Assembly (NCBI GenBank): GCA_035282865.1
Contig: DATEVB010000127.1
Span: forward strand, 1-10,158
DNA length: 10,158 nt
Direction of reading: 5' to 3'
Source: UBA4744 sp035282865
Lineage (GTDB): Bacteria > Actinomycetota > Acidimicrobiia > Spongiisociales > UBA4744
The notes under the pieces are model-generated. The model was given only the letters and a program-made list of their open reading frames with translations. It was not told the DNA's origin and did not search any database. Positions 1 through 7,360 of this stretch are shown here, piece after piece; position 1 is the stretch's first letter, and the number at the start of each line of letters is the position of its first letter. The position numbers and the translations under genes were made by a program.

Positions 1-471
1 TACGGCCAGCCGAACGACGGCCGCCTCGCCTTGCTCTTCCCGTCGAACCGATTCGGCAGGATCGAGGACACGACACCGTCCGTCGTAACCGGGTGGTCTT
101 CCCTGCGCCTGGGCTTCCTTCCGCCGCTCATCCAGTTCCGCCGGTGTGCAGAAGCAGTAGTAGGCGTCGCCGGTGGCCAGCAAGTGCCCGGCTACCTCCG
201 CGTACCGATCGAGCCGGTCGCTCTGGCGGTACGTACCGTGCGGGCCTCCCACCTCGACGCCCTCATCCCAATCCAGGCCCATCCACTCCAGGCCGACCAG
301 CACATCGTCCTCGTATTCCTTCTCGGAGCGGGTCGGGTCGGTGTCATCGATGCGGAGAATGAACGTACCGCCGGTGTGGCGCGCGTACAACCAGTTGAAC
401 AGCGCCGCCCGAGCGTTGCCGACGTGCAGGAACCCGGTTGGAGACGGTGCGATGCGAACCCGTACCGTCAC
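1..471 (-). CDS. gltX: Glutamyl-tRNA synthetase, N-terminal part (cut by window edge)
   Basis: Class I aminoacyl-tRNA synthetase that charges tRNA with glutamate in the cytoplasm. 157 codons are visible and the gene runs off the left edge. The N-terminus reads RIAPSPTGFLHVGNARAALF, which contains the HVGN form of the HIGH ATP-binding motif (residues 16-19), followed by RIDDTDPTRSE near residues 40-50, both hallmarks of GluRS. A Cys cluster (C106, C108, C133) lies where many bacterial GluRS bind zinc. The His two residues after the last Cys in E. coli GluRS is Val here, so zinc binding is doubtful. The KMSKS loop and anticodon-binding domain are outside the window. The start is GTG at 471; its GTGA overlaps the TGA stop of the upstream FAH-family gene by 4 bases and there is no strong Shine-Dalgarno, so translational coupling is likely. 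Identity is secure; whether it also charges tRNA-Gln (non-discriminating) cannot be told from this part. Confidence 0.96.
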   Translation of the reverse strand, partial: MTVRVRIAPSPTGFLHVGNARAALFNWLYARHTGGTFILRIDDTDPTRSEKEYEDDVLVGLEWMGLDWDEGVEVGGPHGTYRQSDRLDRYAEVAGHLLATGDAYYCFCTPAELDERRKEAQAQGRPPGYDGRCRVLDPAESVRREEQGEAAVVRLAV

Positions 472-1229
472 AGCCTGCCCACCGGATTGGCCAGAACGCC
501 GATGCCTTCGACCTCGACCTCCATCCGATCACCCGGTACGACCGAGCTGATGCCGGAAGGGGTCCCGGTGAGTACCACGTCGCCGGGCAGCAGGGTCATC
601 ACCCGGGTGATGAACTCGATCAACTCGGCGACTCCAAACACCATGTCGGCGGTAGAGCCCGACTGGCGCACCTCGCCGTTGACCCGGCATTCGATACTGA
701 GCCCTTCCAAAGGGTCGAGCTCGGTCTCAATCGCCGGGCCCAGCGGGCAGAACGTGTCGAAACCCTTGCCCCGAGTCCACTGGCCATCCTTGCGCTGCAA
801 ATCGCGGGCGGTGACATCATTGCCGGCGGTATAGCCGAGGATCACGCTCTGCACGTCTTCCGCCTTTACGTTGCGGGCGACGGCTCCTATCACCACCGCC
901 AGCTCCGCTTCGTGTTGGACGTTCTGCGAGTCGGGCGGATAGACCACCGGCACCCCGGGACCTATCACCGAAGTAGCCGGTTTCAAAAAGATGATCGGGT
1001 ACTCGGGGACGTCCGATCCGGTCTCTTCGGCATGCGCTACGTAGTTCCGGCCGACCGCCACCACCTTGGTGGGAAACACGGGAGCGAGGAGGTGGGCCTT
1101 TTCAAAAGAAACAACGACGTCGGTCGGCTCCCAGGCAACCAGCGGCGAGCCCTGGTGCACGCGGACCCCCTCGGTTTCAACCACACCGTAGGAGATCCCT
1201 TCGTCGGTGCGGATGCGGACAATCTTCAC
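468..1229 (-). CDS. Fumarylacetoacetate hydrolase (FAH) family protein
   Basis: Predicted cytoplasmic metal-dependent enzyme of 253 residues from the FAH superfamily, which includes hydrolases, decarboxylases and isomerases acting on acylpyruvate-like or dioate substrates. Visible family motifs are VGRNYVAHAEE (residues 59-69), FLKPATSVIGPG (81-92), HEAELAVVIG (106-115), GYTAGNDVTARD (132-143) and LTGTPSGI (220-227). E107, E109 and D138 fit the usual Mg/Mn-binding acidic triad, so the active site looks intact. The reading frame stays open upstream to 1391, but that extension lies over the thioesterase gene and has no family similarity. GTG at 1229 is chosen because GAGGAG sits 8 bases before it and the GTGA overlaps the upstream stop. 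It is followed by gltX with another 4-base overlap. I recall an FAH-family gene directly before gltX in mycobacteria as well. The substrate is unknown; a label such as 2-hydroxyhepta-2,4-diene-1,7-dioate isomerase would be a guess. Confidence 0.92.
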   Translation of the reverse strand: MKIVRIRTDEGISYGVVETEGVRVHQGSPLVAWEPTDVVVSFEKAHLLAPVFPTKVVAVGRNYVAHAEETGSDVPEYPIIFLKPATSVIGPGVPVVYPPDSQNVQHEAELAVVIGAVARNVKAEDVQSVILGYTAGNDVTARDLQRKDGQWTRGKGFDTFCPLGPAIETELDPLEGLSIECRVNGEVRQSGSTADMVFGVAELIEFITRVMTLLPGDVVLTGTPSGISSVVPGDRMEVEVEGIGVLANPVGRL

Positions 1230-1774
1230 GGGTAGTACTCCTCGCTGTCGAACCGGGACATCCTGGCTAAGTGGTGTGGATCCATGTGCTGCAGAGTCCC
1301 GGCGAAATGATCCACCCCGATCGGAATGAAGAGGGCCCGCGCCTCGACGTACCTCGTCCCCCGCTCGTCGAACCCGACAGCTTCTGCCCACAACTTCCGA
1401 CCATCTTGAGCGGCCAGCCAGGCTTCGGCCCGCAACGTCAGTCCCAGCGGGATCGGTCGCAGATAGTTCATCTCGAGCTTGGCCGTTACCGCCGGTTGCT
1501 GGTGGGCGATCATCACGAATCCCATCAGATCATCGAAAAAGGCGGCCGCCGCCCCTCCGTGCACAACGCCGGGGCCTCCCTGGAAACGTTTGGCGAACTC
1601 GAGTGCCCCGGTCACCTTGTCGCCTTCATAGCGCGGCCAAACACCCAGCCCTTGCTCGTTCTCCGAACCACAGCCGAAGCACCACGGTAGATGTTGCGTC
1701 GGGAGGTCGGACCGCACCTCGAGCTCGGGCACCGGGATCACGTCTCCGGTCAAGAACCTGAAACCGTCCATCAC
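1226..1774 (-). CDS. PaaI/4HBT-type hotdog-fold thioesterase
   Basis: Predicted acyl-CoA thioesterase of about 182 residues with one hotdog domain. The core is VVHGGAAAAFFDDLMGF (residues 70-86). It contains the HGG motif at 72-74 and acidic residues D81/D82 at the start of the central helix, as in PaaI and THEM4-like enzymes that hydrolyse acyl-CoA. The strand NYLRPIPLG (103-111) is also typical. A CFGCG element at 32-36 precedes the fold; such Cys pairs occur in a subset of these proteins, and its role here is not known. Two starts are possible: GTG at 1774, giving a 4-base GTGA overlap with the upstream stop, or ATG at 1771, giving a 1-base overlap (TGATG). They differ by one codon. Shine-Dalgarno is weak, so coupling to the upstream gene is likely. 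The last codons hold the GAGGAG that serves the next gene. Acyl substrate unknown. Confidence 0.88.
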   Translation of the reverse strand: MMDGFRFLTGDVIPVPELEVRSDLPTQHLPWCFGCGSENEQGLGVWPRYEGDKVTGALEFAKRFQGGPGVVHGGAAAAFFDDLMGFVMIAHQQPAVTAKLEMNYLRPIPLGLTLRAEAWLAAQDGRKLWAEAVGFDERGTRYVEARALFIPIGVDHFAGTLQHMDPHHLARMSRFDSEEYYP

Positions 1775-2280
1775 GTTGCCGAGGTCAGGCCCGCCACGTT
1801 GAGGAGGTGGCGGACACGTTCGGGGTCCGCACTCAGCAGGCCCGGCGAAAGCTGGGAAAGGAACGACCGGCCCTTGACTCGCTCATGCGCCGCCTTGCTC
1901 AACCATTTGGCGCGAGCCGAGCTGAGTTGCGCGACGACGTCGCCGGGTATGCCCTCCGGGCGTAAGCCCAGCAGGATCAGCGCAACCTCCACATCGGCAG
2001 GTGTGGGACCGCGACCATTGAGGGAAGCACGAGCGGCGGCCACCGAAGCCACCACTGGCTCGAGGCCACCATCCGACCGGTCGAATTCAGTCTCTCTCAC
2101 GATTCGTAGCACCCACCCGGTGTCGGGTCCGGGGCGGCCGAAGGCACCTCCCGACACGGCCTCATCCGGTTCCGTGATCTCTCCGGGACGGTCACTCCCG
2201 CCGCGGCGGGCGGCTCCCGGTTCCAGGACGGCCCGGGGCGCGTTGCTCGCGTCGAGTTCGATGTTTGGTTGCTGGCCCAT
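1771..2280 (-). CDS. Hypothetical protein in the ilvE-gltX operon
   Basis: 169-residue protein that I do not recognise. It has no signal peptide and no membrane segment. The N-terminal 50 residues are rich in Pro, Gly and charged residues and look disordered (for example PGAARRGGSDRPGE). A short stretch around GRPGPDTGWVLRIV (residues 49-62) follows. The remainder, about 70-165, looks mostly helical, with PTPADVEVALILLGLRPEG near 92-110 and ARAKWLSKAAHERVKGRSFL near 126-145. It is expected to be a real gene because it fills the space between ilvE (18 bases upstream) and the thioesterase (1-4 base overlap) exactly, on the same strand, and no other frame here fits an operon. Start ATG at 2280 has AAGGA only 2 bases upstream and GAGGG further away, so its ribosome site is mediocre. 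A soluble helical protein with a flexible N-terminus is all that can be said. Confidence 0.8.
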   Translation of the reverse strand: MGQQPNIELDASNAPRAVLEPGAARRGGSDRPGEITEPDEAVSGGAFGRPGPDTGWVLRIVRETEFDRSDGGLEPVVASVAAARASLNGRGPTPADVEVALILLGLRPEGIPGDVVAQLSSARAKWLSKAAHERVKGRSFLSQLSPGLLSADPERVRHLLNVAGLTSAT

Positions 2281-2298
2281 GGTCCTTGGCGATTCCCT

Positions 2299-3213
2299 CT
2301 ATACGTAGTCGAGCCAATGCCGATATGCCTCGAGGCGCCCGGTCACCGCCTTCTGGAACAGATCCTGCGCGTTGCGAGTCACGGGTCCCGGTCGGCCCTC
2401 TCCGACCGGGCGGTCGTCGACCTCCCGCACCGGGGTGACCTCGGCGGCGGTGCCGGTGAAGAAGACTTCGTCGGCGTAGTACAGATCGGATCGAGAGACG
2501 TTAGCCTCTCGCACCTGGTGACCGTCGTCCCGCAACATGGTCATGACCGAGTCCCGCGTGATGCCCTCGAGAATGCCGGCCGTGACCGGAGGCGTGGTCA
2601 CGGCGCCGTTCTTGACGACGAAGATGTTCTCGCCACTCCCCTCCGAGACGAACCCCTCGTAGTTGAGCAGAATCGCCTCGTCATAATGGTTCTTGACCGC
2701 CTCCTGCTTGGCAAGAATCGAATTCAAGTAGCCACCCGTTCCTTTGGCGTTCGGATGGAGCATCCCCTGATCGATCCGACGCCACGAAGACACGTGGGCC
2801 CGGATCCCGTTCTCGAGGCCATCTTCGCCGAGGTAAGCGCCCCACTGCCAAGCGGCGATGACCACATGCACCTCGGCGCCGGCCGGGTTGAGTCCAATCG
2901 AGCCGAGACCGTAGAACGCCAGCGGACGCAGATACGCCGATTCGAGTTCGTTGTCGATAAGCAATTGACGGCTGGTCTTCACCAACTCGTCGACTCCAAC
3001 CCGGAGCGGAATCCCGTACGCCTTGGCCGATCGGTGGAGACGCTCCATGTGCTCGGTCAACCTGAACACCGCTGTGCCGGTCGGGGTCCCGTAGGCACGG
3101 ATGCCTTCGAATACTCCCGCCCCGTAGTGAAGGCCGTGGGCAAGAACGTGAACGGTCGCTTCGTCCCAGGGCACGAAATCGCCGTCCACCCAGATAACGC
3201 GAGAAGTTTCCAT
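2299..3213 (-). CDS. ilvE: Branched-chain amino acid aminotransferase
   Basis: PLP-dependent class IV aminotransferase of 304 residues, the last step of leucine, isoleucine and valine synthesis (and first step of their breakdown), using glutamate/2-oxoglutarate as partner; cytoplasmic. It has the typical IlvE order: HGLHYGAGVFEGIRAY (residues 26-41), the Schiff-base lysine K157 in NAKGTGGYLNS, the class IV signature EGSGENIF (191-198) with E194 as the residue expected to contact the pyridine nitrogen, and the phosphate-side TGT (254-256). Length matches the bacterial IlvE group rather than the longer eukaryote-like form. ATG at 3213 is preceded by TAGGAGATC, so the Shine-Dalgarno AGGAG overlaps the TAG stop of the upstream peptidase gene, a sign of coupled translation. 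D-amino-acid transaminase or ADC lyase share the fold, but the N-terminal GVFEGIRAY pattern and length favour IlvE. Confidence 0.95.
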   Translation of the reverse strand: METSRVIWVDGDFVPWDEATVHVLAHGLHYGAGVFEGIRAYGTPTGTAVFRLTEHMERLHRSAKAYGIPLRVGVDELVKTSRQLLIDNELESAYLRPLAFYGLGSIGLNPAGAEVHVVIAAWQWGAYLGEDGLENGIRAHVSSWRRIDQGMLHPNAKGTGGYLNSILAKQEAVKNHYDEAILLNYEGFVSEGSGENIFVVKNGAVTTPPVTAGILEGITRDSVMTMLRDDGHQVREANVSRSDLYYADEVFFTGTAAEVTPVREVDDRPVGEGRPGPVTRNAQDLFQKAVTGRLEAYRHWLDYV

Positions 3214-3219
3214 GATCTC

Positions 3220-5160
3220 CTATCTTGGCAGGTCCGGGGGGTCACCCGCCAGATACCGCTGGTGCCAATCGAGCACCGCTTCGAATCGTTCTAGCCGGTG
3301 TTTGGGTTTACCGGATCTCGACAGCTCGTGCCCCTCCCCCGGAAACCGCAGAAACTCCGCCGAAACATCCCGTTTCTTGAGCGCCACAAAAAGCTGTTCC
3401 GCTTGTTCTATCGGGCACCGGAAATCGTTCTCGGAGTGGATGATGAGGGTCGGGGTGGTGATCTGATGCGCAATTGACAACGGGCTGGCCTCCCAGAGTC
3501 GACGGTGCCCGTCCGGCAGATCAGCATCAAGGTACATCCGGCCGAACGTTGCACCGAGGTCGGACGTCCCTCCGAACGACGACCAGCCGACCAGTGCTCG
3601 CTCCACCACCGCCGACCGGTAGCGGTCGTGACGAGCGATCAACCAGGCGGTCAGGAAGCCCCCGTAGGACCCGCCCATGATCCCGACCCGCCCGGCGTCG
3701 AGTCGCGGGAACCTCGCCAAGGCAGCGTCGAGGGCCGCCGTCACGTCCGTCTCATCGACGATACCCCAGCCGTCCCCGGCCACTGCTCGTAAGAAATCGA
3801 CGCCGCGGCCGCTCGCCCCACGGGGGTTGCAGGCCACCACCCCATATCCGGCCCCCGTATAAACCTGAAATTCATCGAAGAAGGTGTACCCGTACTGGGT
3901 GGCCGGGCCCCCGTGGATGTTGAGCAGGGTCGGAACCGCCTCCTCACCCGGCGGTAGATAGACCCAAACGTCGATGGCCTCCCCGTCGGAAATCACGGTG
4001 AAATGATCCGGCTCACAGAGAGTCACCCCGGACCGGAATTCTCTGTTGAGGTCGGTCATGAGTGGCGGTGCCCCTGCCTCGAAGATATGTAGCTCGCCGG
4101 GGTCGGCGGGAGCTACCGCCACGTAGGCGAGCTTTGTCCCGTCGGCGCTGGGGCTGACTCCGGTGATGGCCCGGTCCCCATCGAGCAGCAGATCGACGGT
4201 GCCGTCCGGTTCGACCCGGACGACCTTGACCCTGCCGGCATCTTCCAGACAGGTGAGGGCCGCCTCTCCCACCCATTGGGGACCGGCAGGATTGATAGAA
4301 GGAGCGGACGTGGTGACGCTCCGATCCAGGTAGCCGGTCAGGTCGACCAGGTCACCGGACGCTTCGACCCTCCACAGCGAGATGATCGACGGGTGCGCCC
4401 AGGGATCCGGCTGTCCGAGGGCGTGCACCACCCCGTCCGGTCGGTACGAGACGAGAACCCAATGACCTCGCTCGACCAGGGTACGCTGTTCGCCCGACTC
4501 GAGGTCGACTTCGAGGATCTCTTGACCGGGATCCAACCCGCGCCGGTCGTGACGGGCGCTGGTGAACGCCACCGCCTGCCCGTCGGGCCGCCAGGCCGGT
4601 TGACCCTCATCGAATTCTCCTGGGGTGAGACAACGAGCGGATTCGTTGCCGGATGGGTCGATCAGGTACAGATGGCGGCGCCGGTCGTGAAGCCATCCCC
4701 GGTTATCGAACCGGAAGGGAACCCGATCGATGCGCCGGGGCCGCCGCTTGCGTTCATCGCCGTCGAGACCGTCCCACTCCTCCACCCAATCGACGCCGAC
4801 CGCCACCAGCCGGTCGCCGGCGGGCGACCACTCGAGGGCTTCGATCCCGAGCGGGAGGTCCGAGATGACCGTTGCCTCACCACCGGCCGCCGCCATCACC
4901 GCTACCTGCGGCGTGTCTTCCTCCCCCGGGACTGTGCGGAGAAACGCCAGTCGGGTCCCGTCCGGCGACCATCGCGGAGAACTGTCACCGGGTCCGTGCG
5001 TGAACGGACGCGCCGTTCCGTCCTCCCAGAGCCAGACGGTGCGGTCGTACCGATCGTCATCGAAATTGATACGTGACACCGAAAAGGCGACTCTTGTCCC
5101 ATCCGGGTGAAGACGCGGATCGGATGGGGTGGCTATACCTGCCAGATCTCGGGGTTGCAC
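3220..5160 (-). CDS. S9-family (prolyl oligopeptidase-like) serine peptidase
   Basis: Predicted serine peptidase of about 646-648 residues, related to dipeptidyl/acylaminoacyl peptidases (S9C type), cleaving short peptides. Residues are numbered from the ATG at 5166. The first ~390 residues form a beta-propeller of TolB/PD40-like blades, seen as repeated PDG signatures (PDGTRVAF at 21, SPDGTRLAF at 67, RPDGQAVAF at 193, SADGTKLAY at 340). The C-terminal alpha/beta-hydrolase domain begins near LLNIHGGP (414). It carries nucleophile S500 in GGSYGG, acid D581 in HSENDFRCP and H613 in GEGHE, so the triad is complete. No signal peptide is visible, so cytoplasmic. The frame stays open to 5607, but that extension is antisense to the PgpA gene and is not coding. 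AGGAG directly abuts ATG 5166 (no spacer), whereas GTG 5160 lies 6 bases after it, so GTG is preferred. First gene of the leftward operon; ilvE begins 6 bases after its stop. Confidence 0.93.
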   Translation of the reverse strand: MQPRDLAGIATPSDPRLHPDGTRVAFSVSRINFDDDRYDRTVWLWEDGTARPFTHGPGDSSPRWSPDGTRLAFLRTVPGEEDTPQVAVMAAAGGEATVISDLPLGIEALEWSPAGDRLVAVGVDWVEEWDGLDGDERKRRPRRIDRVPFRFDNRGWLHDRRRHLYLIDPSGNESARCLTPGEFDEGQPAWRPDGQAVAFTSARHDRRGLDPGQEILEVDLESGEQRTLVERGHWVLVSYRPDGVVHALGQPDPWAHPSIISLWRVEASGDLVDLTGYLDRSVTTSAPSINPAGPQWVGEAALTCLEDAGRVKVVRVEPDGTVDLLLDGDRAITGVSPSADGTKLAYVAVAPADPGELHIFEAGAPPLMTDLNREFRSGVTLCEPDHFTVISDGEAIDVWVYLPPGEEAVPTLLNIHGGPATQYGYTFFDEFQVYTGAGYGVVACNPRGASGRGVDFLRAVAGDGWGIVDETDVTAALDAALARFPRLDAGRVGIMGGSYGGFLTAWLIARHDRYRSAVVERALVGWSSFGGTSDLGATFGRMYLDADLPDGHRRLWEASPLSIAHQITTPTLIIHSENDFRCPIEQAEQLFVALKKRDVSAEFLRFPGEGHELSRSGKPKHRLERFEAVLDWHQRYLAGDPPDLPR

Positions 5161-5166
5161 AAACAT

Positions 5167-5171
5167 CTCCT
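5167..5171 (-). promoter_or_regulatory. Shine-Dalgarno that decides the S9 peptidase start
   Basis: On the minus strand AGGAG is followed immediately by ATG TTT GTG. The spacer is zero for the ATG at 5166 and 6 bases for the GTG at 5160, so ribosomes should initiate at the GTG. The choice changes the protein by only two residues. Confidence 0.6.
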
Positions 5172-5186
5172 GTTGGCGATGTCCGA

Positions 5187-5192
5187 AATGTA
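5187..5192 (-). promoter_or_regulatory. Candidate -10 element for the S9-ilvE-gltX operon
   Basis: TACATT (minus strand) fits the TANNNT pattern of actinobacterial -10 elements. It would start a transcript near 5180, leaving a short leader that contains the AGGAG at 5167-5171. No good -35 element is seen at the expected spacing. It is the only plausible promoter upstream of the operon in the short divergent gap. Confidence 0.35.
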
Positions 5193-5211
5193 GTGGCTCG
5201 CTCTCCCCCAC

Positions 5212-5217
5212 TAACCT
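5212..5217 (+). promoter_or_regulatory. Candidate -10 element for a leaderless pgpA transcript
   Basis: TAACCT (TANNNT pattern) ends 7 bases before the GTG at 5225. That spacing would put the transcription start on the GTG itself, the arrangement of leaderless genes, which are common in actinobacteria. It agrees with the absence of any Shine-Dalgarno before this gene. No clear -35 is seen. Confidence 0.4.
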
Positions 5218-5224
5218 CGCCGGC

Positions 5225-5680
5225 GTGGACCGTGTTGTTGCTTCCTGGTTTGGCACCGGATTGTTGCTGGGGAAGGTACGCGGGTCCGATGCCGGGTCCG
5301 GGACGATCGCCGCCGCCGTCACCCTCCCGCCTGCCCTCGCCCTCGGCCTTCTCGGATGGTGGGCGCAGCTGACCGCCGCCATCATCGTTGCGGCGGCCGC
5401 CCTCTGGTCAACCCGTCGATTCGCGGTTGGCGACGCCGACCCCGGCTGGGTAGTCATCGACGAGGCGGCCGGCACCTTCCTGGCCGTCATCGGGCTGGGC
5501 GGTTGGGCCGCGGCCGCAGCGTTCGTCGTCTTCCGGATCGCCGACATCTCCAAGAAGTTCCCGGGAGTCGCCGCTGTCGAGCAGCTAGGAGGCGCGGTTG
5601 GCATCACCGCCGATGACCTGGTTGCCGGTCTGTGGGCCCTGGCGGCGGGGTGGGGACTGAAGATTGCCGGTCTCGGCTAG
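5225..5680 (+). CDS. pgpA: Phosphatidylglycerophosphatase A family protein
   Basis: Predicted membrane phosphatase of 151 residues that removes the phosphate from phosphatidylglycerophosphate to make phosphatidylglycerol. PgpA-family features in order: ASWFGTGLL at the N-terminus (residues 6-14), then hydrophobic membrane segments around 29-62, DPGWVVIDEAAGTFLAV (72-88) with the conserved acidic pair D79-E80, FVVFRIADISKKFPG (100-114), and ITADDLVAG (127-135) with D130-D131 before the last membrane segment. These Asp/Glu residues are the expected catalytic and metal-binding set. The loop after GTGLL is longer than the usual PKAPGT-type sequence (GKVRGSDAGSGT). GTG at 5225 is chosen: the frame stays open back to 5129, but that would run into the S9 gene and adds no family sequence. 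No Shine-Dalgarno is present; the transcript may be leaderless. The gene stands alone on its strand and converges with serA, with 65 bases between the stops. Confidence 0.87.
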   Translation: MDRVVASWFGTGLLLGKVRGSDAGSGTIAAAVTLPPALALGLLGWWAQLTAAIIVAAAALWSTRRFAVGDADPGWVVIDEAAGTFLAVIGLGGWAAAAAFVVFRIADISKKFPGVAAVEQLGGAVGITADDLVAGLWALAAGWGLKIAGLG

Positions 5681-5745
5681 CAACCTTTGTCTTCCCCTGC
5701 CGGGGGTTGGAGGTCAGGCGCCGGTGGGCAGCTGCTGGTTCCCCG

Positions 5746-7335
5746 TCACACCAAAGGGAGCTGAACGAATTGGGCTTCCTCGACACCTTCGAGTTTGCGG
5801 ACCGATTCGACCACCCCGGGCGAGAGTGGTTGGTCGATGTCGATCCCCATCATGGCCGCCTCGCCGGTGACGGCGGATCTCCCAACCACCATGTTGGCGA
5901 TGTTCACGCCGAGCTCACCCAGGAAGGTGCCCACCCGTCCGATCAGCCCCGGCACGTCGGCGTTTCGCACCAGGAGCATGTATTGAGAGAGAGGCAGGTC
6001 GACTTCGTACCCGAATATCTCGACCAACATCGGCGCCCTCCGGCCGATCGTTCCGGCCAGCGATATTTCCCTTCCGCCAACGCTTCCGTTGAGCCGGACG
6101 AGCGAGACATACTCGGTGGACTCCGATGAAGACTCCTCCGTAATAACGATGCCGTGTCGTTCGGCGAGCGCCGGAGCATTGACGTACGACACCGTCACGG
6201 AACTCACCGCCGACAGCGCCCCCTTGAGTGCCGCCAGCCGGAGCGGACGCACGGGGTATTCGGCCAAGCGGCCTTCGATCCGGACGATCAACCGATCCGG
6301 CAGACCCCTCGCCACCCCGACGAACACCCTCCCGAGGTGCTCGGCAATTGGCAGGAAGCGCCGAACTTCGTCGTTCACCTCGGAGCCGATGTCGACATTC
6401 ACAGCCGAAAGCACCAACTCCCCGCGCAGAGCAGCAGCCACCGCTTCGGCAACATCGCTACCGGCTCTTTCCTGCGCTTCTCGAGTCGATGCCCCAAGAT
6501 GAGGGGTCACGACGACCTGGGACAGCGCGAACAGTGGGCTCTGCGTGATCGGCTCATTGGCGAAGACATCGAGGGCGGCGCCCGCCACTCCACCGGAGCG
6601 GATCGCTTCGGCCAGCGCAGCCTCGTCGATGACGCCGCCTCGGGAAGCGTTGACGATCCGAACCCAGGGCCGCATCTTGGCAAGGGTCTCGGCGTTGATC
6701 ATCCCCGCCGTATCCGAGGTGAGAGGCAGGTGAAGGGTAATGAAATCAGCCCGGGCATAGAGTTCGTCGAGGGTGTCGACCAGTTCGACCTCCAGCCTTC
6801 GAGCACGATCGGCGCCCACGTAGGGGTCGTGGGCAATCACCCGCATTCCGAACGCCTGCGCACGGTGGGCGACCAGCGAGCCGATTCGCCCTAGCCCGAT
6901 GATGCCCAAGGTCCTCCCGTGGAGTTCCACTCCCTGATACGACTTCCGGTCCCAAACCCCGGACCGTAAGGCGGCGTCAGCGCGCGGAACATGCCGTGCC
7001 TGACCCAACAGCAGGGCCATGGTGTGCTCCGCAGCAGAGATGACGTTCGCCTGAGGTGCGTTCACGACCACGATCCCGGCGTTGGTCGCGGCAGTGATGT
7101 CAATATTGTCGACGCCGATCCCCGCCCTGCCGATCACCTTCAGGAGGGGCGCGTTCTCGATCATGGCTGAATCGACCACGGTTGCGGAACGCACGATCAA
7201 CGCCTGGGCGTCGGCCAGTTGCTCGCACAGCTCGGTGTGATCGAGACCAATTCCGTTCACGACATCGCACTGCGTCTCCAACGCTTCGATGCCGGCCTGA
7301 GCGATAGCTTCCGCGATTACGACTTTGGGTCTCAT
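5746..7335 (-). CDS. serA: D-3-phosphoglycerate dehydrogenase
   Basis: First enzyme of serine synthesis: NAD-dependent oxidation of 3-phosphoglycerate to 3-phosphohydroxypyruvate; cytoplasmic. At 529 residues it is the long type known from mycobacteria. Domains: substrate-binding lobe (1-95 and about 285-315), NAD-binding Rossmann lobe with GLGRIG (147-152) and NASRGGVID (229-237), then an intervening (ASB) domain about 320-445 and a C-terminal ACT domain about 450-529. Catalytic residues R232, E261 and H279 are all present. In the ACT domain D460 and N478 match serine-contact positions known from the mycobacterial enzyme, so serine feedback is plausible, although the Tyr two residues before that Asp appears as Asn here. 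ATG at 7335 is chosen because GGAGG lies 5 bases upstream; the in-frame ATG at 7353 has only a weak ribosome site. Divergent from the stress-protein gene, convergent with pgpA; its upstream region contains a nested inverted repeat. Confidence 0.96.
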   Translation of the reverse strand: MRPKVVIAEAIAQAGIEALETQCDVVNGIGLDHTELCEQLADAQALIVRSATVVDSAMIENAPLLKVIGRAGIGVDNIDITAATNAGIVVVNAPQANVISAAEHTMALLLGQARHVPRADAALRSGVWDRKSYQGVELHGRTLGIIGLGRIGSLVAHRAQAFGMRVIAHDPYVGADRARRLEVELVDTLDELYARADFITLHLPLTSDTAGMINAETLAKMRPWVRIVNASRGGVIDEAALAEAIRSGGVAGAALDVFANEPITQSPLFALSQVVVTPHLGASTREAQERAGSDVAEAVAAALRGELVLSAVNVDIGSEVNDEVRRFLPIAEHLGRVFVGVARGLPDRLIVRIEGRLAEYPVRPLRLAALKGALSAVSSVTVSYVNAPALAERHGIVITEESSSESTEYVSLVRLNGSVGGREISLAGTIGRRAPMLVEIFGYEVDLPLSQYMLLVRNADVPGLIGRVGTFLGELGVNIANMVVGRSAVTGEAAMMGIDIDQPLSPGVVESVRKLEGVEEAQFVQLPLV

Positions 7336-7340
7336 GTATG

Positions 7341-7345
7341 CCTCC
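7341..7345 (-). promoter_or_regulatory. Shine-Dalgarno for serA
   Basis: GGAGG on the minus strand lies 5 bases before ATG 7335. It favours that codon over the in-frame ATG at 7353, which would add six residues. Confidence 0.75.
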
Positions 7346-7360
7346 GTAACCATTGTGGTG

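Noticed and set aside
1230..1391. N-terminal extension of the FAH-family frame
   Set aside because: Arg/Gly-rich out-of-frame reading of the thioesterase gene; the GTG at 1229 has a good ribosome site and a 4-base overlap with the upstream stop.
2269..3294. Long plus-strand open frame of 341 codons
   Set aside because: It lies antisense over the well-supported ilvE gene, and its translation resembles no family; long antisense frames are common in high-GC DNA.
5167..5607. N-terminal extension of the S9 peptidase frame (about 147 extra residues)
   Set aside because: It is antisense to the recognisable PgpA gene, low-complexity (Ala/Pro/Arg/Thr-rich) and has no peptidase similarity; a good Shine-Dalgarno is found at 5167-5171 instead.
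5681..5745. Possible bidirectional terminator between pgpA and serA
   Set aside because: Only a 4-base CCCC/GGGG stem and a partly competing CAACC/GGTTG pair are present, with no T-run on either strand; too weak to call, although a terminator is expected between convergent genes.
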